A stretch of DNA of 64,000 nucleotides, taken from the NCBI GenBank assembly GCA_963402885.1, contig OY727096.1, positions 15,977,820-16,041,819 on the forward strand, written 5' to 3'. Below the pieces are notes generated by a model, which saw only the letters and a list, made by a program, of their open reading frames with translations, was not told the DNA's origin and ran no database searches. This DNA comes from Antedon bifida. Its lineage: Eukaryota; Echinodermata; Crinoidea; Comatulida; Antedonidae. The position numbers and the translations under genes were made by a program. Below are positions 52,395 to 62,605 of the stretch, in pieces (the first letter of the stretch is position 1; each line of letters starts with the position of its first letter).

Positions 52395-55300
52395 TCATTG
52401 ATTGTAACTAGCGCCATCATCTGTGTAGTCTGGTCCAAAACTAATAGCCTAAAAGAAAAAAAACAAGGCATAGGGGTTTGATTTCTTAAAACGCGTCATA
52501 TTAGTTTATTGAGTCACATATATATATAGGTGTAAGATTGCACAAAAATGCAATATCAACCATCGTTTTCCAGTATACAGGCCTACTTTGGTGTTCGACC
52601 CTTTATTTTTACTCACGTCCGGAATAGTCTCTGTTTTTATTATATTTTAAAATATTTTATATTGTTTTAAATATATAAATATGTTTAATCCATTCTATTA
52701 GCGGCATGTTTCCCGCCATAGATGTGAATGAAAAACATGAAAGAAATCACATTATATACAGTATATACTAATTCTACGAGAATTAATTAGATTTGATGTG
52801 GTATATTACATATTAAATAAACTTGCAATTCATTATAGTTTTTATTTTAAGTATACGTACATCGTTAGGCCTATTATGTTTTAAATCTCTCAAAGCTGCA
52901 GTAAGATTACCAAAAGATGGTCGATCTTCTGGATCACTCTGCCAGCATTTTTCCATAAGATCATATCTGTATAAAAACATCAAAATAAATAGGCATACTA
53001 CAAATAATATGTTCATGGTTCTAACATTATTTATAACTTCTTTATCTTCGTCGTTTGAATAGTAAATGCTTTATTAGAAACCATCAAATTGTAAAATATG
53101 CGTGTTTTAGCATTGTCTTAGTGTATTAAAACAACCTTCTCTACCCAACAATCCCAGCAGTTGCAGTCAACTGTATCATGTTTACTGTTACCATTTTAGT
53201 GTATACAATCAATCATAGTAAAAAAATTTAAAATGTTCATCTGGTTTTTTTTATAGTAACAATAAATTTACAATTATTTTTGAAATAAACAAAAGCGAAA
53301 AACTAACAGTTCGCTTTGCTGATCGGACAGCTTCTTCGAAAGAATATGTCTTTAAACGTATTGACCTCTAGAGGGCCAATTCTGTTCATGACAAGGTCAT
53401 ACACGTGGTTGGATGGGCACCTTCGTCGGTCCGGTCGGTCTCTGTTCATTGTCGACGGATCAAAATGGCCTCCCCGATGCATCGATTGTTAACATCTGGT
53501 TCTCTGCCGATGATTTTAAGTTAATGTCCAATCTATGATGTGGTTTAACTTTACAGCATTATAGCTAATAGCTCAATTCCTTTTCTGTGTGGTCACAATT
53601 ATCACATTGAATTTTGTATACGCAGTTTGCCACTTTTTTCCATGTGCTAATTGTGTCCATACTTACATTGCAGAAACGAGTTGCTGTTTTTGCATAAGGT
53701 TAAAAGTATAGGTAACCCAACAGAGAAGGACCAACTTCACTCGTCAATCTCGCCGAGAATCAGAAAGGAATTGAGCAAATCAGTTATAGAAGCTGTAGCG
53801 GATCATGCTGTTCAGTTAAACCACATCATAGACTCGACAAAATCATCGACAGGGAACCAGATGTACATAATCTCGCATTATGAATAAGAAGCATAATTGT
53901 CAATTTATTTATAGAAAGACATTTTTACAATATAAAAGTGAAACCTTACAGTCTATTATCACAAGAATCTGGTTTTGTAAGTCGTTGGCCAGCGGAGAGA
54001 AACTGATGCAAGTTATTCTGATCTATTCCATCATATGGAATGTCACCTGAAAGATAAAATGTCTTTCTTATTATTAATTAATTCTTGGTGAAATGAGGTT
54101 TCTAAGATAGGTCAGACTGCAGCTTTGATAATTATACAGGCCTTCGGCACACTATGTTCAACTAACGTTGATGCCATGTTTGAACATTTTAACGTTTTCG
54201 TTAATTCTTACCTAATGTTGCAATTTCATAGAGGATGATTCCAAAAGTCCACACGTCACTTTTCTTTGTTGTAATGCCGTTGGTCATTGATTCAGGTGAC
54301 ATCCATCTCAATTGTAGATATTTGTTTCCTTTCTTCAAAAATGTAAAGTATCAAAACGTATCAATTATTGATTATTTTGGAAATTAGCTAGGGCATACTT
54401 GTCTAGCTAATTTCTAGTTAAATGTGTAGATTTGTTTCTGAAAGATTTTCTATTTGCATTAATATTAAAGACTCCGAAAAGATGAATAATATAAAGATGA
54501 ATAAAGTTTAACTTGGAATATGCAATTGTCTTGTTTTTCAAAAACAAATTAACAAAAATATAATGAGTTTGCTTACACTTACAAAGATAACTTATAAATC
54601 AACTTACCAATTGAATGGTGCTACCACTAATATGCTTTAATACAAGAACTGGAATTTTAACGACATTGTCATGAAATACCATAATTAAATTACAACAGAG
54701 CATTGGACAAACTACCTGTAATAAAGTGATCATGGCATTTTACATTCACAACGGTGACACGATTATCAGCAACCAATTAAAATTAGTTATGACTGGTTTA
54801 TAGCAGAATTAGTCTAAATTCTGTATATTTTTACTATACTCTATAGCTCACTATGTCGGTTGGTCGGTCGTTTGGTCGGTCGGTCGGTCGGTAAACACTA
54901 ACTTAAATTTGCGCACGCGACTGCAGCCATGTATATGGCCTTGTTTTTGCTCTAGAAACTTTATTGAAATTTAGTTTATTGTGAGTTTATTTTGTTTGGT
55001 TTTCCTATACCCTTGGACAATTCATTCTTTTTACCATAAATTTCTGTCTGTCCGTCCTTTTTTCTTCTAATATTTTGACCGTTAGGTGTTTATTGTTTGT
55101 TTTTTAGGAAATAAAAACATTAGTGGGTGGTTCAAGTTTTATAATACTGCAATCTGTCTTTAATCAAAAGTATAACCTTTTTTTCGTGTAGAAACTGCAT
55201 TATCTCGGCTATCTGTATAGCATAATTGATCAACTCCATTGCCTTTGGTTTAACAGAATCACATGCATCTTGAAATGAGTGCAAGTAGCTCCATAAAGTC

Positions 55301-55555
55301 CCTTTCGGTGATTTTTCAATAAAGATACCGATCATATCTACATATATATTTAAAAATCAACAAGGTACAGATATTATTAGTACAGAAGAAAAAAAAAAAA
55401 CCAATATATACCGTATACCAAATAATGATTTGCATTTATTACTTACTCATACTGTACTTATTATTATTATTATTGTATTATTGATATTGCAATTACTATT
55501 CGTTCAATGGAGAAATAATTGTATTCGTTATAAACCTTACTTTTCTAGGCGAAGC

Positions 55556-55589
<34 letters not shown>

Positions 55590-58500
55590 TGGTACTTGAT
55601 ATAGCGCATTATGCTGAAAGCCTCAATGCGCTTTACAAAGACAGAAAAATTTTGAAAAATTACAAATTAAAAAGGTGGGTTTTGAGGAGAGATTTGAAGA
55701 CACTGGTGGAAGTAGCCTGACGGATTTCAATAGGCAACGCATTCCATAGAGAAACGGATGCCGAAGAAAATGAACGATTTCCATAAAACTTAGTGGAGGG
55801 ATGAAATATATGGGCAAGAAGAGACTCAGATCTAGATCTCAGAGACCGCTTAGGAACATAAGGTTGAATAAGTTCAGAAATGAACTTAGATGAAGAATTA
55901 TGAAGAGCTTTGAAAACAAAGAGCAGGATCTTGAAAGTAATTCTTTGTGTTACCGGAAGCCAGTGAAGCTGTCTCAGCACAGGTGTGATATGTTGCCTTA
56001 TGGGGCTTTGAACGACCAATCGGGCAGCTGTGTTCTGGACTCGCTGAATTTTAGAGATATCCTTTGCTGGTAAGCCATAAAGTAATGAGTTACAACAGTC
56101 TAGCCTTGATGTAACAAAAGCGTGAACAAGAATCTCAGTTGATCTTGAATCCAGGTACTTCCGAATGCTTCCAATTTTACGAATAGCGTGAAGCCCAGCT
56201 TTGCAGATGTTATGTACCTGATTGGACATACAAAGCGTTGAATCCATGACAACTCCAAGGTTTCTACAGGATGACGAAGGTTGAATGAAAGAATTACCAA
56301 TCTTAACAGAGGCAGTCCAACACGCAGGCTTAAAACGAGAAGAAAAATGAATAAGTTCTGTTTTAGCATCATTCATAACCAGGTTGTTAGATTGACACCA
56401 TGCTCTGACTTCGGCAATACGGGATTCAAGTTTACTGACAGCAGAATTACGCTGATTAGGGTTGAAAGTGACATAAAGCTGAGTGTCATCAGCGTACGCC
56501 ATACACTTCACATTGTGAAATTCAATAAGGTCAAGTAGTGGGGCGGTAAATAAAATAAACAGAAGAGGACCAACCACAGACCCTTGTGGAACACCAACTG
56601 TAAGCAGAGTCGGGTTCGACAAAACATCCTTGATGACAATGGACTGGGACCTATCATTTAGATATGATGCAAACCAATTATGACCAATTCCAGAGATACC
56701 GTAACGTGATGATAGACGATGTAATAACTGCTTATGGTTGATGGTGTCAAAAGCAGCACTGAAGTCTAAAAGGACCATAAGAACCTCATTATGGTTGTCA
56801 AGTGCAATGCTAATATCATTATGCACAAGAAGAAGTGCAGATTCTACACTATGGTTTGGACGATAGGCGGATTGTCTAGTGGCAAATAACCCATTTCTAT
56901 TCAGATATGATTGCAGCTGACTGGACACAACCCTCTCAATAATTTTTCCAAGAAATGGAAGATTGGAAATGGGTCTATAACTTGCAAATTCCTCAACATC
57001 CAAAGATGGCTTCTTTAACAATGGTGTTATGCAGGCATGTTTGAGTGAAGATGGAAAGAGCTCAGTGAGGTGTTGACAACTTTGGTAAAGAAGGGAAGAA
57101 GGGTAGGAAGACAAGTCTTAAATAATTTAAGAGGAAGCGGATCCAGGGAGCAAGAGGTAATGGAGGCTGACCTAATGACATTAAGTAAATCATCAGCAGA
57201 GACAGGGTCAAAGGTATTGAAATTACTTTTACATGATTGAGATTCAACATAATGAGGGGAGGTTGATGAAAAAGTTCTGCAATATCTCTCAATCTTATTC
57301 TTAAAAAAGTCAGAGAATAGATTTGCAAGAGTTTTAGCATCATCATGAGCTGGAAGAGGACTAGAGATGGCAGTAGATGTTAACTTGTCAACAACACGGA
57401 ATAACTTGCGTTGATCACATCCTAATACCTCATCTTTGTGATACTCCGTCTTGGCCTTATAAAGATGTTCATTGTAGTTAGTGCACTGATTATGGTACAG
57501 TTGTTTGTCTACCATGAGACCAGATTTCAGCCACTTGCGCTCCAGACGTCGACGCTCCTGCTTCATTGAATGATGTTCACCTGTATACCAGGGTGCATGA
57601 GGGCGAAGCACAAGAGTGCGAAGCATAGGTGGAGAATGAGAATCTAATATTTTCTGTAACGACACATTATACCCCTTCACCATAGAATCAATGTCAGAGG
57701 CCAGGGAACATTGTGAGAGAGAATCAAGAACATCAGACTGGAATTTGACGATGTCTATGTTTTTGACATTTCGTGAAACTACTTGTGTTATGCTGGGCCC
57801 AGGACGATTGATGTCAACCTGACACTTAATGGCATGATGGTCCGAAGGCATACCATGTTGGATGGATATTTTGCTAAGCAGGTCAGATTCTTTGCGGGAG
57901 ATAAGTAAATCTAAAGTATGGTTGGCGATGTGAGTTGGGTCATGGATGTGCTGATATAAATCGAATGTCTCAAGAGTGTTGAGGAACAATACAGCATCCC
58001 TGTTGTTAGAATTATCAACATGAAAGTTAAAATCGCCTAAAATGACTAACTTGGAGGAGTTCACACTTAATGATTCTAGTAAAGAAGAAAATTCATTAAT
58101 GAACATAGATGAGGTTAATTTGTTTTTGGCATTTGGAGGAACCCTATAGACAACCACAAGCTGAAAAGAGGAAGAAAAAGAAGCCAAAGTAATCTTTGAG
58201 CATTCCATGGATTTGAAAGGAGGAGACTCGCAACAATGTATCTGAATACCATCACGAACAATGACTGCAATGCCACCACCCCGGCCATGAGTCCGAGGGG
58301 TATGAACAACATTGTAGTTAGGCAGTGTTGTTTTTATATCAGCAATGGTGCGATCATCTCTACTATCACCCGTCAGCCATGTCTCCACAACAGCCAGTAT
58401 ATCAAGATGATTATCAATGATAAAATCACAGAGCGCAGTTGATTTGTTCTTGGCCCTAATAGATCTGGCATTCCATGTGGCTAAGTTAATCTTGGCACCC

Positions 58501-61500
58501 GAGTGACTGGGCAGGCGATGGCTGATGGTGGTGGGGTAGCATAAGTTGGTAAAGTTGACACCACGACCTGCTTTAGGTAAAGAATGCTGGGTAGAAAGAA
58601 CAGGTATAGGTTTCCGAATAGTAACTCTTTTACCAGCCCTACAGCCACGGTATGATCTGAAAATACCGCATTCTTTCAACACCTGATATGTATAGTATAG
58701 AGGGGGAAATCCATTGTCTACGACAATTTCGAAGTTGTAGTAGCGTACCCCTACTATACACACGCAAGTCAAAGGTAGATACAGGGCTAGGCCCAGTATA
58801 GAGAGATGGATAGACACCAAAGGAATTAATGGGGCTAGGCCTAGGCCAGCATAGCACAGGGCTAGGCCTAATGTTTACATCAGGTTGAGGGGGCCAAAAG
58901 GGCTTACCAACAGTGAACCATTCAGACCAAGTAGGCTGTACTCCACCAGTTTGAAGCCTACAAAAATCACTACTAAAAACACTAAAATGAGAAGCAGAAG
59001 TGAAATATTGAGGAAAATAAGTCATCTTCTGGATTCAATGTTGAAACAATTACATTGAATCAATAAAAATATGGTCAAAAAAGTGGAAATTAATTAAAAT
59101 TTCCAGGAAACAATGTAAAGGCAGCTATAGCACACAGCTCAGCGCCTATCCTAGTCATGCTGAGTTGAATATTACAGCCAGGAACAGCCAATATTTCGAC
59201 TATAATAAATACCTGCGTCCTTAATCTGAGCAATTGGTCGAATAACTCCACGGTGTACTGGTAGTTTGAACACTGTGTCTATTTCCCTTTCCATTGCTTG
59301 TTTTTCTTCTTCCGTATACTCGTCTGCAAGGCAAATGGAAATCAGAAGAATGCTAATAATAATTGATAAAAATATTGAAACTATGCCATGCCATAATGAA
59401 GATGGCAATACAAGATAAATATGATGTTGATTTTTGTTTGATACCATCAACGTCTCATTTAAAATGTCTATTTCTCTGACCATTGCTTTTTTTTTGTATA
59501 AGTACCTCTTTTACAATGTAAATTATTATTACAATTACATGCTAATCAAGTGTTTAAACAAATCATTGGCACAACATTTTGTGACTCTCATTTGATTTGA
59601 TTTGGGAAAGGTACGTCCATTATCAGTAACAATATTATTTACATACCGTAAATAATATGAGCTATTACGCTTTGTGGATGATTTCCTTCCTGAGATATGG
59701 TAGCATTGTAAAACATTGTGTTAGTTAATTTATCATCGACAGTGACATCTTTTATCTTAACGGTAACTGGAGATGAATAGTGCTCTTCAGATTCAGGATC
59801 AGGTAGGTACTTCGGCTAATGATATTATGAGTAATAAATAATACTATTATTTGTCTGGGCTGGACAGTGCAATTAAAACGTTTTATTATTACAATTTAAC
59901 CTTATAAGCAATTTGTGGATTGTACATTAAGTTTGGGTCAAGTCGTTATAATTATCGTTTACAAAAAATAAGAAAATTATACCTACCGTTTGTGTTATCG
60001 AATGCTACATAAAGAAAAATAGGAAAATTAATTATAATAGTATAACCATTTTGACAAACTACACTTGGAAACAAGATAATTTAAAGAAGTTTACCCCGTC
60101 GTCATTTAGTTGTATAATAGAAGCAACGACAATGTTTACAATTTGTTGGATATATTTAAATGATATACCAAACAACTGTAGGCCTACAAACGTTATGTTT
60201 TAATTCCACAAGTTACGGGAAATAAATTTAAACCTAATAAATTATGTTCATGGTATTTCATAATTATGATCGGTCGAAGCAAATGTAACTACCATTGGGA
60301 AAGCGTCTGCATGGAACAACCGATTAATCCGCCTCGATCTCGAACTCTATAAGAAGAAACATAGAAATCTGAAAGACATTTCGATAAATAAAAGGGAATA
60401 ATAAGACACTTACACACCTGGTTATTTCATTTAAGCATACAGATGACGATAGAAGAATTATCAAAACAATTTCCAAAGTTATTGATAATAATATATGAGA
60501 TAATGGAGATATACTGGAAATAGATTTGACCTTTAAATTGTGTTCATGGTATTTTATATGATCGCTCGAAGAAACAAAATGTAACTACCACTATTCCTGA
60601 CTCCTCCCGGTTTGTATAGCTCAAACTATTTCTCCTCCTCAATCTTGACCTCTATAAAAAGAAAAGATAGATAGTAAAGATAGTAATCTGAAAGATATTT
60701 CGATAAAGAATACTCAAAACAAAGTAATAAGAAACTATACGGCACATACCCGTATACGAATATAAATGACGATGATCAGCAGGTAAACACAACACGCCAC
60801 TGCACCCACAATTACCAACTGTATTATAACTGTAAACATAATAATAAATCAGATACCATGGTTATGGATGGTAGTAAAGTTTGGTACAAGTGGTATAGAC
60901 CTCGTGCTAGATAGAAACAATACATTCACATACACTGGTGATTTAATTACATTCAAACGGTAAAGATGAGGAAATGTTTGTATGTTTCTACCAATCATAG
61001 TGATATACAATTCAATTCCATTGTCCCCTGGTGATGTTACTAACAAAACAATTTAAGGTGCAAGGCCCGCCTAGACAGTATTCACATGTGCCATCATCTG
61101 CCTACCTACAACTTACAGTAGTCTATCTATGTTGATGGTCAATAAATATACTATTATACTTCTTTGTAAAATTACGTTGGTATCCGTATCGCTAATTAAT
61201 ACTGTATCATGTTCATCCTTCTCTTAGAATGTTGTCTTTGTATATTTCGTGTGAAAAGAAACTTACCATTGTCTGGTTCTGGTGATGTTACTGGAAAAAA
61301 AATGCAGGTCTACTTAAAGCTATACAGAGATTTTATAACAAAAATAATAACAATCTATTTAAATTGTCATCATAAGTAATCAGTACGAATAGATAGGAGA
61401 ATACTTTCAGGTTTCTTTAAATTGTATGTTTAATAATTATAATTAATGCCCATTTTATTCTCTCCTTTATAAAAGAAGTCTAACCCTTACCTACAGACCC

Positions 61501-62553
61501 CATTATTACAAAGATAATATTTCTACACTGTTATTTATATTAAAATACTAAAAGATATACAGGGATACGTCAATGTATCTTTGTAGATATAATGGTACAG
61601 TAGCTCTCTGTTGTCTAGTTGTTATATATCTACTTATATGTTTCTTACCATTGTCTGGATCTGGTGATGATGTGATAACTAAAAAACAATAATTGTTCAA
61701 ATTCAGTAAGTGACACTACATTCTGTGAGTGTGTCTAGAAAACTCAGATCTCAAATATATCTAAGATCTGAGTTTTCTAGACACCCTACATTTTTATACA
61801 ATCCATTTGTTTAAAGTACGTTGCTTGGGACTATTTCCCATTTCTCCTGGCTATTTTGATATTGTACATAGTACAGGACGGGTCTCATTTTCATGTTGTC
61901 AACTAACCAATTTATCTTTATAGGAAATAATAAGAGATAGGTATTATCCATTATTATTATTTTTATTATCGGTTCTAAAAAGAGTAATAATTCTGAATAT
62001 TATCATTGCAGCTGGTTATACCATTTTGTTTTTTCATGTTTAAATTATACCAAATAAAATTGTTTGTTCGCTATTTAATACTGTATCATGTTCGTCCTTC
62101 TCTTAGAATTTTGTCTTTGTATATTTCGTGTGAAAAGAAACTTACCATTGTCTGGTTCTGGTGATGTTACTGGAAAAAAAATGCAGGTCTACTTAAAGCC
62201 ATACAGAGATTTTATAACAAAAATAATAACAAGCTATTTAAATTATCATCATAAGTAATCAGTACGAATAGATAGAAGAATAATTTCAAGTTTCTTTAAA
62301 ATTGTATGTTTTATAATTATAATTAATGCCTATTTTATTCTCTCCTTTATAAATAAAGGATAACCCTTACCTACAGACCCCATTATTACAAAGATATTTC
62401 TACACTGTTTATTTATATTCAAATACTAAAAGATATACAGGGATACGTCAATGTATCTTTGTAGATATAATAGTAGTAGGTCTCTGTTGTCTAGTTGTTA
62501 TATATCTACTCTATGTTTCTTACCATTGTCTGGATCTGGTGATGATGTGATAA
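52395..62553 (-). CDS. Sushi-receptor family tyrosine pseudokinase, second copy (5' end beyond window)
   Basis: Exons found, in coding order: stalk mini-exons 62524-62553, 62146-62169, 61649-61678, 61267-61290 (and possibly 60992-61039); membrane helix 60750-60829; juxtamembrane 60589-60651, 60293-60346, 59987-60004; kinase-like 59647-59815, 59213-59323, 55177-55337, 54608-54715, 54212-54332, 53950-54046, 52861-52966, 52395-52448. The phases match the first receptor throughout. The kinase-like region has VIAH, CPM and VL(V) in place of VAIK, HRD and DFG, but keeps RWMSPESM, DVWTFGIILYEIATLG and DRPSFGNL. The C-terminus is AISFGPDYTDDGASYNQ. The signal peptide and any Sushi exons must lie beyond 64000. 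A 3.6-kb LINE occupies the intron between 55337 and 59213. The donor after 55177 (AAG|GTTATA) is weak. Confidence 0.8.
53280..53890. other. CpG-richer segment in a second-receptor intron
   Basis: Unlike its AT-rich neighbours, it carries coding-like stretches on the plus strand: KLTVRFADRTASSKEYVFKR at about 53300-53360 (then a stop) and a 78-codon frame at 53651-53887 (for example ISPRIRKELSKSVIEAVADH). No family was recognised. It could be a retrocopy or a DNA transposon fragment. Confidence 0.25.
54608..54715 (-). CDS. Second receptor: altered catalytic loop exon
   Basis: Reads VVCPMLCCNLIMVFHDN, then VVKIPVLVLKHISG. HRD is replaced by CPM and DFG by VLV. Compared with the first receptor the CPMLCC and KIPVL blocks are conserved. 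The acceptor TTATTACAG and donor TTG|GTAAGT are good. Confidence 0.85.
54855..54892. repeat. (CGGT)n microsatellite
   Basis: About nine units of GGTC, with one interruption (TTTGG), in a second-receptor intron. Confidence 0.95.
55177..55337 (-). CDS. Second receptor: kinase N-lobe exon with weak donor
   Basis: Encodes DMIGIFIEKSPKGTLWSYLH through IMQFLHEKK. Its length (161 nt) and phase equal those of 44845-45005 in the first gene. The donor GTTATACT matches consensus only at GT. Read-through adds VILLIKDRLQYYKT and a stop, which would yield a receptor with a truncated kinase-like domain. Confidence 0.75.
55660..57060 (-). CDS. LINE ORF2, C-terminal part: reverse transcriptase
   Basis: Open without a stop from about 57114 to 55660. 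Motifs by residue from the first Met: YRPISNLPFLGK (46-57), LLDFSAAFDT (115-124), GVPQGSVVGP (174-183) and the catalytic YADD (207-210). The C-terminal domain extends to SVFKSLLKTHLFNL. The join to the endonuclease frame is broken by a single shift near 57060, so this copy is probably inactive unless the break is a sequencing error. Confidence 0.88.
   Translation of the reverse strand, partial: LFPSSLKHACITPLLKKPSLDVEEFASYRPISNLPFLGKIIERVVSSQLQSYLNRNGLFATRQSAYRPNHSVESALLLVHNDISIALDNHNEVLMVLLDFSAAFDTINHKQLLHRLSSRYGISGIGHNWFASYLNDRSQSIVIKDVLSNPTLLTVGVPQGSVVGPLLFILFTAPLLDLIEFHNVKCMAYADDTQLYVTFNPNQRNSAVSKLESRIAEVRAWCQSNNLVMNDAKTELIHFSSRFKPACWTASVKIGNSFIQPSSSCRNLGVVMDSTLCMSNQVHNICKAGLHAIRKIGSIRKYLDSRSTEILVHAFVTSRLDCCNSLLYGLPAKDISKIQRVQNTAARLVVQSPIRQHITPVLRQLHWLPVTQRITFKILLFVFKALHNSSSKFISELIQPYVPKRSLRSRSESLLAHIFHPSTKFYGNRSFSSASVSLWNALPIEIRQATSTSVFKSLLKTHLFNL
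57027..58820 (-). CDS. LINE ORF2, N-terminal part: APE-type endonuclease
   Basis: 597 codons. Endonuclease motifs in order: LATWNARSI (residues 113-121), VVETWL (144-149), HGRGGGIAV, GDFNFHVDN, and MPSDHHAI, the last providing the Asp-His pair. The first 110 residues have no recognised domain. The frame leaves the RT frame at about 57055-57075 and stops at 57027. An extra, shorter frame at 58639-59025 overlaps the 5' part and may be ORF1 or 5' UTR. Confidence 0.85.
   Translation of the reverse strand: MVSIHLSILGLALYLPLTCVCIVGVRYYNFEIVVDNGFPPLYYTYQVLKECGIFRSYRGCRAGKRVTIRKPIPVLSTQHSLPKAGRGVNFTNLCYPTTISHRLPSHSGAKINLATWNARSIRAKNKSTALCDFIIDNHLDILAVVETWLTGDSRDDRTIADIKTTLPNYNVVHTPRTHGRGGGIAVIVRDGIQIHCCESPPFKSMECSKITLASFSSSFQLVVVYRVPPNAKNKLTSSMFINEFSSLLESLSVNSSKLVILGDFNFHVDNSNNRDAVLFLNTLETFDLYQHIHDPTHIANHTLDLLISRKESDLLSKISIQHGMPSDHHAIKCQVDINRPGPSITQVVSRNVKNIDIVKFQSDVLDSLSQCSLASDIDSMVKGYNVSLQKILDSHSPPMLRTLVLRPHAPWYTGEHHSMKQERRRLERKWLKSGLMVDKQLYHNQCTNYNEHLYKAKTEYHKDEVLGCDQRKLFRVVDKLTSTAISSPLPAHDDAKTLANLFSDFFKNKIERYCRTFSSTSPHYVESQSCKSNFNTFDPVSADDLLNVIRSASITSCSLDPLPLKLFKTCLPTLLPFFTKVVNTSLSSFHLHSNMPA
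59213..59323 (-). CDS. Second receptor: helix-C exon, near-identical to the first gene
   Basis: Encodes DEYTEEEKQAMEREIDTVFK and on to PIAQIKDAG. Only about seven of 111 positions differ from 45244-45354, whereas the adjacent exon 59647-59815 is strongly diverged from its counterpart. The helix-C Glu candidates are retained. Confidence 0.85.
59987..60004 (-). CDS. Second receptor: 18-nt microexon (tentative)
   Basis: TTATGTAG|18 nt|GTAGGT, phase 0 on both sides, encoding HSITQT. It occupies the position of the 54-nt exon 46114-46167 of the first gene. Very short exons are easy to mis-call; skipping it would keep the frame. Confidence 0.45.
60293..60346 (-). CDS. Second receptor: juxtamembrane exon, duplicate 1
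   Basis: 54 nt, phase 0 on both sides, encoding SSRSRRINRLFHADAFPM. The acceptor is TTCTTATAG and the donor ATG|GTAGTT. The surrounding sequence (60240-60350) is a diverged duplicate of 60535-60655. Confidence 0.65.
60589..60651 (-). CDS. Second receptor: juxtamembrane exon, duplicate 2
   Basis: 63 nt, phase 0 on both sides, encoding the basic segment RSRLRRRNSLSYTNREESGI. It uses the same GTAGTTACAT donor context as duplicate 1. Because both exons are symmetric, including one, both or neither keeps the frame. Confidence 0.65.
60750..60829 (-). CDS. Second receptor: transmembrane exon
   Basis: Acceptor ATGTTTACAG; encodes VIIQLVIVGAVACCVYLLII followed by VIYIRIR. About 22 hydrophobic residues followed by Arg fit a type I membrane helix. 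It matches exon 46618-46751 of the first gene in position and phase but not in sequence. Confidence 0.8.
60992..61039 (-). CDS. Second receptor: extended stalk exon (doubtful)
   Basis: The acceptor GTTAG matches that of the mini-exons and the sequence begins VTSPGDNG. However, the usual donor after AATG has GA instead of GT. The next GT in phase (ATTG|GTAGAA) would extend the exon to 48 nt, adding IELYITMIG. It is either a decayed mini-exon or one with a shifted donor. Confidence 0.35.
61267..61290 (-). CDS. Second receptor: 24-nt stalk mini-exon
   Basis: TTTTTTCCAG|24 nt|GTAAGT, phase 1 on both sides, encoding VTSPEPDN. The duplicate at 62146-62169 is identical in sequence. Confidence 0.75.
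61649..61678 (-). CDS. Second receptor: 30-nt stalk mini-exon
   Basis: TTTTTTAG|30 nt|GTAAGA, phase 1 on both sides, encoding VITSSPDPDN. The duplicate at 62524-62553 has the same sequence. Confidence 0.75.
61731..61784. repeat. 21-bp perfect hairpin, copy 1
   Basis: Left arm GTGTCTAGAAAACTCAGATC(T), 12-nt loop, exact complementary right arm. It lies 53 bp beyond the 30-nt mini-exon, on the upstream side for minus-strand transcription. Confidence 0.92.
62146..62169 (-). CDS. Second receptor: 24-nt stalk mini-exon, duplicate
   Basis: Same sequence and splice sites as 61267-61290, in the second ~0.88-kb unit. Confidence 0.72.
62524..62553 (-). CDS. Second receptor: 30-nt stalk mini-exon, duplicate
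   Basis: Same sequence and splice sites as 61649-61678, in the second ~0.88-kb unit. Further upstream copies are expected beyond 64000. Confidence 0.72.
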
Positions 62554-62605
62554 CTAAAAAAAAATAATTGTTCAAATTCAGTAAGTGACACTACATTCTG
62601 TGAGT

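Larger units (their letters stand above)
55556..59190 (-). mobile_element. Near full-length L2/CR1-type LINE
   Basis: On the minus strand: a 5' region, an APE-type endonuclease, a reverse transcriptase, a 3' tail (AAGCGCATTGAGGCTTTC, then ATGCGCTATATCAAGTACC) and an (ATT)n terminus at 55556-55590. Ending in a short tandem repeat instead of poly(A) is typical of the CR1/L2 group. The 5' limit is uncertain (about 59.05-59.2 kb). It is inserted in the same orientation as the host receptor gene, within the intron 55338-59212. Confidence 0.85.

Noticed and set aside
55660-58820. The long minus-strand frames as host genes or receptor exons
   Set aside because: They carry APE endonuclease and reverse transcriptase motifs and end in a LINE-type 3' tail.
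60992-61039. A fifth standard mini-exon
   Set aside because: The donor at the expected place reads GA, not GT. It is kept only as a doubtful extended exon.
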